Shown here piece by piece: positions 6,187 through 11,499 of a stretch of 11,499 nucleotides of DNA; the stretch's first letter is position 1, and every line of letters begins with the position of its first letter. Both the position numbers and the translations under genes were made by a program. The DNA comes from Anaerolineales bacterium UBA7227 (lineage in GTDB: Bacteria > Chloroflexota > Anaerolineae > Anaerolineales > Villigracilaceae): positions 1-11,499 of the forward strand of contig DKTP01000169.1 in the NCBI GenBank assembly GCA_002473085.1, read 5' to 3'. The notes under the pieces are model-generated. The model had not been told where the DNA came from. It saw only the letters and a list, made by a program, of their open reading frames with translations, and searched no databases.

Positions 6187-7503
6187 ATGGTTCCCATGAA
6201 CAGAACAAATCGCACTGAACGCGGACAGGCAATCGTCATCATCGCCGTCGCCATTTTCGTCCTGACCGGCATCGCCGCCCTCGCGGTGGACGGCGGCCTG
6301 TATTACGCCGACCGTCGAAAGGCGCAGAACGCGGCCGACTCAGCCGTGTTAGCCGCCTCGCTCGCCCGGCTGCGCGGCGAAGACTTCGTCTCCGCGGCGC
6401 TGCTGAACGCCGAGAAGAACGGCTACAGAAACGACGGCGAGCGCAGCGAGGTGCTGGTCTCTGCCCCGCCGACCAGCGGACCGTACGAAGGCGACCGGGA
6501 ATACGTGCAGGTGACCGTCGTCTCGCGTCACAAGACCTATTTCGGCGCGGTCGTCGGGATTCGCGAACTGCTCAACTCGGCGCAGGCCGTCTCGCGCGCC
6601 GTCCCGCCCAAGTTTGGCCCCATCCTGAAAGACTACGCCATCGTCAGCCTGGCGCCCTACTCCGGCTGCAAGAACGTGCGGGCATTCTGGGCGCACGACG
6701 AAGCGACCCTGCAGCTATATGGCGGCGGCATTTTTATCAACTCCAACAACTCCAGTTGCGCGTTCCTGCAAGAGGGGAGCGCCAGCCTGGTGTTCAGCGA
6801 TCCCACCATGCAGTTCAACGTCGTGGGCGGCGCCTCCATCCAAAAAGTGGAGCTGATCAAGCGCGTCCTTCAGCCGCCCGCCAGCGCGGAAGGAAAGCCG
6901 AGCCTCGCTCTCCGCCCGACGACTCTCGCGATCCTGCCCAACACCGGCAACTCCGCCATCCCCTATCCGCCGCCCTTCGACCTGCCCAAAGCGGGCTGCA
7001 GCAAAGCCGCGGCGGTTGATCCCGAAGACCCCTCCATCATGGAAGCCGGATCCTGGGAGGGCGAATTCCCGCCGGAAGGCGTGACCCAACTGAAGAAAGG
7101 CGTCTACTGCATCAACGGCGACGTGCGGATCAGAGGAGAAAAAATCGAAGGCGAGAATGTGACGCTGGTCGTGGAAAACGGTTCGGTCCACTTCAGCGGC
7201 ACGACAGAGATCCACCTGCGCGCCCCGGCCAGCGGACCGCTCAAAGGACTGCTGCTCTACCTGCCGATGGACAACGTCTCGCTCGTCACCCTGAACGCCG
7301 CCCGCGACTCCGACATCCGCGGCGCCATCCTCGCGCCCAGTTCCAAGATCCGCATCGTCGGCAACGAATCCCGCTCGGGTTTCCACAGCCAGATCATCGG
7401 ATACCTCATCGAAGTGGCCGGGAACTCCAACGTCATCATCCGCTACTCAGAGGAGCAGAATTACTCCACGTTCAGCAGCCCGGTGATCCAATTCGGGCAG
7501 TGA
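6187..7503 (+). CDS. TadG-like pilus assembly protein 1 with C-terminal beta-repeat-like region
   Basis: Residues 11-60 carry the TadG/TadE-like signature: ERGQAIVIIAVAIF, a helix ending in AVDGG, then an Asp/Arg-rich stretch and NAADSAVLAAS. Unlike the TadE-like proteins, the residue at +5 after G13 is Ile18, so peptidase processing is unlikely and the helix should stay as a membrane anchor. After an N-terminal ectodomain, residues about 300-425 show regular short hydrophobic strands separated by turns with Gly and Asn (GVYCINGDVRIRG, then LVVENGSVHFSG). This resembles a right-handed beta-helix or similar solenoid; I cannot name the family with certainty. A second ATG at 6196, three codons in, has a GGATGG sequence 5 bases upstream and may be the actual start. 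At 438 residues it is a typical TadG length. Last gene of the first pilin cluster. Confidence 0.86.
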   Translation: MVPMNRTNRTERGQAIVIIAVAIFVLTGIAALAVDGGLYYADRRKAQNAADSAVLAASLARLRGEDFVSAALLNAEKNGYRNDGERSEVLVSAPPTSGPYEGDREYVQVTVVSRHKTYFGAVVGIRELLNSAQAVSRAVPPKFGPILKDYAIVSLAPYSGCKNVRAFWAHDEATLQLYGGGIFINSNNSSCAFLQEGSASLVFSDPTMQFNVVGGASIQKVELIKRVLQPPASAEGKPSLALRPTTLAILPNTGNSAIPYPPPFDLPKAGCSKAAAVDPEDPSIMEAGSWEGEFPPEGVTQLKKGVYCINGDVRIRGEKIEGENVTLVVENGSVHFSGTTEIHLRAPASGPLKGLLLYLPMDNVSLVTLNAARDSDIRGAILAPSSKIRIVGNESRSGFHSQIIGYLIEVAGNSNVIIRYSEEQNYSTFSSPVIQFGQ

Positions 7504-7803
7504 ACCCTTGAAAACCGGCAACGTTACAATCTCCTAACATTACGAGGCGCGCGGGAAATTCGATGATAGCATTGCCCGTGAGCCGCCGATTTTTCCGGCC
7601 CATTTACCCGTTTAATGGCCGCCTCCCCCTTAAGGAGCATTGAGACTTGCGCCAAAATGATTAACAATGCAGGCGACCCTGTCTTAATATTCTGCCCTTC
7701 GCAAAGGCGCCGCCGCGGACAAGCGTTCCAGCAAAAGCGCGCCCCGGGAGTCTCCCGCCCGACTTGAGCCGCCCCAAGAAATCCATCCTGGGATTTTTGC
7801 GCC
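7504..7803 (+). other. 300-bp non-coding gap between the first and second pilin clusters
   Basis: No convincing gene on either strand. A bulged hairpin (7596-7600 plus 7602-7604 against 7614-7621) and an imperfect hairpin (7552-7559 against 7571-7578), with T5 at 7590-7594 some way downstream of the latter, could end the upstream transcript, but neither is a classical terminator. Two further small hairpins lie near the next gene: 7745-7749/7753-7757 and 7779-7784/7791-7796. The second ends 7 bases before the ATG at 7804, where a ribosome binding site would be expected and none is visible. Confidence 0.5.
7661..7690 (+). promoter_or_regulatory. Candidate promoter for the second pilin cluster
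   Basis: TTAACA (7661-7666, five of six matches) and TAATAT (7685-7690, four of six) are separated by 18 bases, in a locally AT-rich stretch of an otherwise GC-rich gap. It would give a leader of about 107 bases before 7804. The match is moderate. Confidence 0.3.
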
Positions 7804-8547
7804 ATGAAGAACATCAGAAACTTCGTATTTCCCTTTTCACGGAGCCGCCGCCCCGCCGGCCAAAAAGCCGCCCGCAAGACCCGCGGACAGAGCCTGGTGG
7901 AGATCGCCATCGCGTTCCCCGTGCTTATCATGATGCTGGCCGGGCTGGTGGAGTTCGGCTTCATGCTGAACTACTACCTGTCCCTGCTCGACGCCACGCG
8001 CGAGGCCGCCCGCGTCTTCAGCAGCTTCGATCCCTTTGAAGACGGATTCAAGGCAGGCAACTGCATGTGTTCTGTCTCGGTCTGCCCGGACGAAGCCGCG
8101 GAAGACCGCCTCGACGCGAACTGCGACCGGAACTCGTTCTACCAGGGCGCGGCCGCCATGGTGATCGAAAACCTGCAGCCGCACGGAAGCACCCCCGAAG
8201 AAAGAAGACTGGATTCCTCGCGGCGCATCATCCTCAACGCCTCCACAGACGACGTAGTCGTTTCCGTTTTCAGCATCAGCGACGGGTCCATCCAACACCG
8301 CTATCCCGCGAGCGGCGAGTACCGCTGGTTCAACAACGCGGATACCCGCCTGACCAACGAAGCCATCGCCAACCGCCTGGTCAGCGCCGCGCCGGATACG
8401 GGCATCCTTTTAGTGGAAGTGTTCTTCGACTATCACCAGGTTCTGGCGCTGCCCTGGCTGGCGCCCTTCCTGCCAGACCCCGTCCTGCTGCACGCCTACA
8501 CCATCATGCCGCTGGCGGCGGCCGAGCCAAAAACGCCATCGCCATAG
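7804..8547 (+). CDS. TadE-like minor pilin 3
   Basis: The 247-residue product has a long basic leader of 28 residues ending R27-G28, then QSLVEIAIAF and a helix at about 34-56. Cleavage after G28 would leave Glu33 at +5. The ectodomain contains a Cys-rich patch near residues 80-102 (CMCSVSVCP then NC), possibly disulfide-bonded. Later come alternating hydrophobic strands and a hydrophobic LPWLAPFLPDPVLLHAYTIMP segment near 220-240, which resembles the end of other TadE proteins. An in-frame stop (7765-7767) lies shortly upstream, so ATG 7804 is the first good start, although no Shine-Dalgarno is visible. The stop codon overlaps the ribosome binding site of the next gene, so the pair is an operon and repeats the TadE-then-TadG order of the first cluster. 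Confidence 0.87.
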   Translation: MKNIRNFVFPFSRSRRPAGQKAARKTRGQSLVEIAIAFPVLIMMLAGLVEFGFMLNYYLSLLDATREAARVFSSFDPFEDGFKAGNCMCSVSVCPDEAAEDRLDANCDRNSFYQGAAAMVIENLQPHGSTPEERRLDSSRRIILNASTDDVVVSVFSISDGSIQHRYPASGEYRWFNNADTRLTNEAIANRLVSAAPDTGILLVEVFFDYHQVLALPWLAPFLPDPVLLHAYTIMPLAAAEPKTPSP

Positions 8548-8551
8548 GAGA
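8546..8551 (+). promoter_or_regulatory. Ribosome binding site of TadG-like 2
   Basis: AGGAGA overlaps the TAG stop codon of the preceding gene and lies 8 bases before the ATG at 8560. Stop codon and ribosome binding site are interlocked, which suggests coupled translation. Confidence 0.7.
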
Positions 8552-8559
8552 AACCGAAA

Positions 8560-9957
8560 ATGCGGCCAAGAATCCACAGGAAACAGGAACGCGGACAGGC
8601 GATCGTCCTGATCGCGTTTGCATTCATCGGGTTGATCGCCATGATCGGCCTGATGGTTGACGGCGGGATGCTGTTGATCGAATACGGCCGCCTGAAGCGC
8701 GCCATAGACGCCGCTTCCCTGTCCGCGGCCCTGCAATACCGCGAAGGCTACACCACCGCGCAACTGACCGACGCGGCGACGGAATTTCTCCAACTCAACC
8801 AATCGGACGTCTTCGACATTCAGGTGGACACCGACACGACGGACGCCAGCCTGCTGACCAACCCCCGCCGCAAACTCGTGCGGGTGACCGCCTCCCGTCA
8901 CGTGCGCTTCGGCTTCCTGTCCGTCATCGGGATCCGCCAGGTCGACATCACCGCCACCTCGGTTGGCGAGGCCGCCTCGGTGGACCTGGTGCTGGTCCTG
9001 GACGCGTCGGCCTCCATGGCCTTTGAAGGAGGCGGATATCCGAATAACGCCGACAGCGACCTGGACGATCCGTCGCAGTGCAACCCAACGAACACCTGCC
9101 ACCCCTTCGCTGAGATCAAGGCCGTGGCCGCCCAATTCATCAACCAGCTATACTTCCCCTATGACCGCGTGGGAATCGAGATCTTCGACCGCAACGTTCG
9201 CGAGGTCCTGCGATTAGACGACCCCAAGGCTACAGACAAGACCGAGGTGATCAACGCCATTGAAAGCCTGACCGTTTTCGATCCAGGAATTCCTTGCGAT
9301 GACCCTGTGGAAAATACAAGAGTAGACGGGGCGCCGCCGACGCACTGCCGAAAATACGATCCGATCACCAACGAATACAGAGGCCTCGAATTTCCATTTT
9401 ACCGTTCAGGCGGCAACGCTGACCCGTCCTCCCTGCCGTCCAGCAACGTCGGAGACGCGCTCTGGCGGGCGGGCGGACAATTCGAACACGGACGGCAGGA
9501 TTCGCTTTGGGTGGTGATCGTCCTGGCCGGCGGCCCGACCAACACGGGCGGCATCGGCCGCGTCTACGCGGAAGGGCGCATCTGCCCGCCTTCCACATGG
9601 GGCGCGCCGTACTGCCGCAGGCCCTTCGCCAACGCGATCTCCCCGCGCCCTAAACCGGGCAACGAAAATTACGACGCCGACGACTACGCCCGCGACGCGG
9701 CGGACTTCATCGCCAACCCCATCACAGGACAGGGCGCCACCATCTTCTCCATCGGCCTCGGAAACATGGTCCGTTACGCGTCTGTCGGCGACCCCAGGTC
9801 CGGCGAAAAACTGCTCCAATACGCGGCCACCGTCGCCGGCGACGAAAGCGGCGAGCAAATAAATCACGGTTTATACTTCTTTGCCCCAACCTCGAGCCAG
9901 TTGCGCGAGATCTTCCGCACCATTGCCGAGAGCATCGCCACAAGGCTTTCCAGATAA
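8560..9957 (+). CDS. TadG-like pilus assembly protein 2 with von Willebrand factor A domain
   Basis: The 465 residues begin with E10[12 protein letters not shown] and a helix ending in MVDGG, followed by a [14 protein letters not shown] segment, the TadG pattern. Position +5 after G12 is Leu17, so cleavage is unlikely. A von Willebrand A domain starts at about residue 142 ([13 protein letters not shown]). D148-x-S150-x-S152 is the first metal-ion-dependent adhesion site (MIDAS) motif. Later elements are DRVGIEIF near 203-210, a VVIVL strand ending in LAGG (322-325), FSIGLG near 395, and a [14 protein letters not shown] ending typical of VWA domains. In the LAGG segment the usual Asp of the L-T-D-G motif is missing, so metal binding may be weakened. 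A long insert with several Cys pairs lies between the first strand and the helix. VWA-bearing TadG proteins are known in other bacteria and are thought to act in adhesion. The start has a good ribosome binding site. Confidence 0.9.
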   Translation: MRPRIHRKQERGQAIVLIAFAFIGLIAMIGLMVDGGMLLIEYGRLKRAIDAASLSAALQYREGYTTAQLTDAATEFLQLNQSDVFDIQVDTDTTDASLLTNPRRKLVRVTASRHVRFGFLSVIGIRQVDITATSVGEAASVDLVLVLDASASMAFEGGGYPNNADSDLDDPSQCNPTNTCHPFAEIKAVAAQFINQLYFPYDRVGIEIFDRNVREVLRLDDPKATDKTEVINAIESLTVFDPGIPCDDPVENTRVDGAPPTHCRKYDPITNEYRGLEFPFYRSGGNADPSSLPSSNVGDALWRAGGQFEHGRQDSLWVVIVLAGGPTNTGGIGRVYAEGRICPPSTWGAPYCRRPFANAISPRPKPGNENYDADDYARDAADFIANPITGQGATIFSIGLGNMVRYASVGDPRSGEKLLQYAATVAGDESGEQINHGLYFFAPTSSQLREIFRTIAESIATRLSR

Positions 9958-9993
9958 AATATGTACGATTCACCGACGTTACGCGGTCATTCT

Positions 9994-10065
9994 CCCTCAT
10001 CCCCCGCCCGTCTCTCGAAGGAAGATGGGGGTTCCCTCTCCAGCGGGAGAGGGCCGGGGCGAGGG
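9994..10065. repeat. Palindromic intergenic repeat, about 72 bp
   Basis: The ends are imperfect inverted copies: 9994-10016 pairs with 10045-10065 apart from a few mismatches and one extra base. Inside is a perfect 8-bp hairpin, CCCTCTCC (10034-10041) with GGAGAGGG (10046-10053) and a 4-base loop. G/C-rich CCCTC...GAGGG palindromes of this kind recur between genes in many GC-rich genomes, so this is probably one copy of a dispersed REP-like element. No T-run follows, so it is not a standard terminator. Confidence 0.55.
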
Positions 10066-10080
10066 CGTTCAAGGTGAGTT

Positions 10081-10125
10081 ATGAAACTCTTCCACTCACG
10101 GTCCGGCTGGAGAATGCAAGCATGA
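10081..10125 (+). CDS. Possible 14-codon upstream peptide overlapping the TadE-like 4 start
   Basis: ATG at 10081 opens a frame that reads [14 protein letters not shown] and stops at TGA 10123-10125, overlapping the ATG of the next gene as ATGA. AAGGTGAG (10071-10078) lies just before it as a plausible ribosome binding site. It could be a leader peptide that couples translation to the pilin. The length is far too short to support coding on its own and it may be chance. Confidence 0.25.
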   Translation: MKLFHSRSGWRMQA

Positions 10126-11499
10126 AATTCATCCCTTCATTCTGGTTCAAACGAAAAGCCCGCCGCAAGGCCGGGGCGCAGGCCATGCTTGAGTTCGCGC
10201 TCGTGCTGCCCATCCTGCTCCTGCTGCTGCTGGGCATCATCGAGTTTGGACGCCTGTTCTACGCGTGGATCATCATTGAGAATGCCACGCGCTTCGGCGT
10301 CCGTTACGCCTCCGCCGGCACCTATGAAAACTCATACTGCTCCGACGTGGACGGGAACAGCACGCCGTGCGGCGGGGACAGCGAAAACGAAGAAGTGGAC
10401 GCCGCGCGTCTTCCGTCCATCAAAGACGAGACCCGCCGGATGATCATCGGCTTCTTCTACGACGAATCCTTCGCGCAGACCGCGAACGAATACCTGCAAG
10501 TCACAGTCTGCTCCACCACGCCCGACCACGGACAGCCGCGCGTCTTCACCCCGCCCCAAATGGGCGGCCCGGTCTACAGCGCGTGCGCGCCCACCGAAGA
10601 CCCCGGCGGCCCGGGCGACCGCGTCATCGTGGCGGCAGACTACAACTTCACCTTCATCGTCCTGCCCGCGCTCGGCATCCGCCCGAACATGATCCACCTG
10701 GCCTCATACCGCGAGGGAATTGTAGAGCAGTTCCGCGTGGGACGCGTCGTCAAAGTCCCGCCGACCTTTGCCGTGCCGACCGTGCCGACCAACACCCCGC
10801 TGCCGACCGATACGCCGACTCCAACCGACACGCCCGGACCCACCAGCACGCCGACCGATACCCCGTTGCCGACCCATACTCCCACGGCAACTTCCACGCG
10901 GACAAGCACCCCCACCAGAACGCAGACCAGCACCCCGACGATGACCTTTACCCCGACGCGCGACCCAACCCGCACCCCATCGCCGACGCGCACGGTCTCG
11001 CCCACGCCTTCCAACACGCGCACGCCCACCAACACGCGCACGCCCACCAGAACGCGTCCGCCTACCAGAACGCGTCCGCCTACCAACACGCGCACGGCCA
11101 CCCGGACGCCCACCATCACCTATACTCCGAGCATGACGCTCACGCCGACCATTACGTACACGCCGTCGCGTACGCCCACTCGGACCATGACATACACCCC
11201 TTCGCGCACACCGACGCCTTCAAAGACGTTCACGCCGTCGAACACGCCCACCCGAACGCCGACGCGCACGAGCACTCCCACGCGCACCAACACGTCCACG
11301 CGCACGCCGTCGCCTACCAGGACGCTGACCTTCACGCCAACGAAGACCTTCACGCCGTCGCAGACCTTCACGCCCAGCCGGACGCCCTCGAAGACGCCCA
11401 CGTACACGCCCACCCGAACGCGTACGCCCACGTACACGCCGTCGAAAACGCCCACGCGCACGCCGACGCCGCCTCCACAGCCGACCTCCACGCCCACCG
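10122..11499 (+). CDS. TadE-like minor pilin 4 with a long Thr-Pro-rich stalk (3' end outside window)
   Basis: The frame from ATG 10122 stays open to the window edge: 459 codons, no stop. A basic leader ends G18-A19, followed by QAMLEF and a helix at about 25-46. Cleavage after A19 puts Glu24 at +5. Residues about 47-212 are a TadE-like ectodomain with several Cys (YCSD, TPCGG, TVCST, YSACAP). From residue 213 the protein becomes a low-complexity stalk of alternating Thr with Pro, Ser, Arg, Asn and Tyr (PTRTPT type) that continues to the edge. The first third of the stalk has a few Asp. After about residue 281 there is no Asp or Glu and about 26 Arg/Lys. Such TPT linkers are frequent in Chloroflexota surface proteins and are often thought to be glycosylated; a further domain may follow beyond the edge. 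GGAGA 8 bases upstream supports the start. Confidence 0.85.
   Translation, partial: MKFIPSFWFKRKARRKAGAQAMLEFALVLPILLLLLLGIIEFGRLFYAWIIIENATRFGVRYASAGTYENSYCSDVDGNSTPCGGDSENEEVDAARLPSIKDETRRMIIGFFYDESFAQTANEYLQVTVCSTTPDHGQPRVFTPPQMGGPVYSACAPTEDPGGPGDRVIVAADYNFTFIVLPALGIRPNMIHLASYREGIVEQFRVGRVVKVPPTFAVPTVPTNTPLPTDTPTPTDTPGPTSTPTDTPLPTHTPTATSTRTSTPTRTQTSTPTMTFTPTRDPTRTPSPTRTVSPTPSNTRTPTNTRTPTRTRPPTRTRPPTNTRTATRTPTITYTPSMTLTPTITYTPSRTPTRTMTYTPSRTPTPSKTFTPSNTPTRTPTRTSTPTRTNTSTRTPSPTRTLTFTPTKTFTPSQTFTPSRTPSKTPTYTPTRTRTPTYTPSKTPTRTPTPPPQPTSTPT
10764..11499 (+). repeat. Low-complexity Thr-Pro coding region
   Basis: About 735 bases in which nearly every second codon is ACN (Thr) and CCN (Pro) is the next most frequent, giving a 6-base nucleotide periodicity. 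It encodes the stalk of TadE-like 4. The opposite strand is also largely free of stops as a by-product of this periodicity. Confidence 0.9.
11013..11102 (+). repeat. Five tandem 18-bp units in the stalk
   Basis: Units begin at 11013, 11031, 11049, 11067 and 11085. The first two are identical (encoding NTRTPT), the next two are identical to each other (RTRPPT), and the fifth differs from the first type by one base (NTRTAT). The pattern is A-A-B-B-A'. Gain or loss of units would keep the frame. Confidence 0.85.

Noticed and set aside
7690..7730. CGCAAAGGC resembling the core of cyclic-di-GMP (GEMM) riboswitches
   Set aside because: The other conserved parts (the GGGCAAAC segment and the paired stems) are absent, so one short match is not evidence.
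9881..10084. Short plus frame ending in a Ser-Pro-Ala-Gly-Glu-Gly type sequence
   Set aside because: It runs through the end of the VWA gene out of frame and then through the palindromic repeat, which often gives such spurious peptides.
11013..11102. Repeat array considered as CRISPR
   Set aside because: The units are contiguous with no spacers, 18 bp long, and lie in frame within a coding sequence.
10640..11497. Minus-strand frames reading VGVRVGV repeats opposite the Thr-Pro stalk
   Set aside because: The reverse complement of ACG/CCC codon periodicity gives stop-free Val-Gly-Arg repeats automatically. The plus-strand frame has a start, a pilin signature and a ribosome binding site.

Overview
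The window is GC-rich (roughly 60% or more by eye) and looks like a chromosomal piece of a Chloroflexota bacterium, most likely class Anaerolineae. This rests on three things: the methyltransferase family at the left edge, the very long Thr-Pro (TPT) stalk fused to a TadE-type pilin at the right edge, and the set of TadE/TadG minor-pilin genes. The taxonomic call is inference from remembered family distributions, not from a search.

Layout. Bases 2-1297 (+) hold the 3' part of a two-domain protein whose C-terminal half is a class I SAM-dependent methyltransferase. A good sigma70-type promoter (1311-1339) then drives an unrecognised two-helix membrane protein (1411-2460, +). murA (2465-3748, -) converges on it with a 4-bp gap. 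murA has aspartate at the usual catalytic-cysteine position, which predicts fosfomycin insensitivity. A 122-bp divergent region (3749-3870) carries a murA promoter, a 10-bp inverted repeat that includes the murA ribosome binding site, and, on the other strand, a -10 box so close to the next start codon that the transcript may be leaderless.

From 3871 to the right edge every gene is on + and belongs to a Tad/Flp-type pilus surface apparatus. There is a prepilin peptidase (3871-4656), then TadE-like 1 (4713-5702), TadE-like 2 (5699-6169) and TadG-like 1 (6187-7503). After a 300-bp non-coding gap come TadE-like 3 (7804-8547) and TadG-like 2 with a von Willebrand A domain (8560-9957). After a second gap with a palindromic repeat comes TadE-like 4 (10122 to beyond the edge), which carries a roughly 247-residue TPT stalk. 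No major Flp pilin, secretin, or TadA/B/C motor gene lies in the window.

How they fit together. The four TadE-like proteins have a G/A-Q-x-x-(V/L)-E sequence before their membrane helix, with Glu at +5 of the predicted cleavage site. They are therefore plausible substrates of the neighbouring peptidase. The two TadG-like proteins share the RGQ sequence but have Ile or Leu at +5, so they are probably uncleaved membrane anchors. The pilins carry different outer parts (a predicted beta-rich domain, a beta-repeat-like region, a VWA domain, a TPT stalk), which suggests a modular pilus tip or surface adhesion complex. No transposon, CRISPR array, tRNA or rRNA was recognised.
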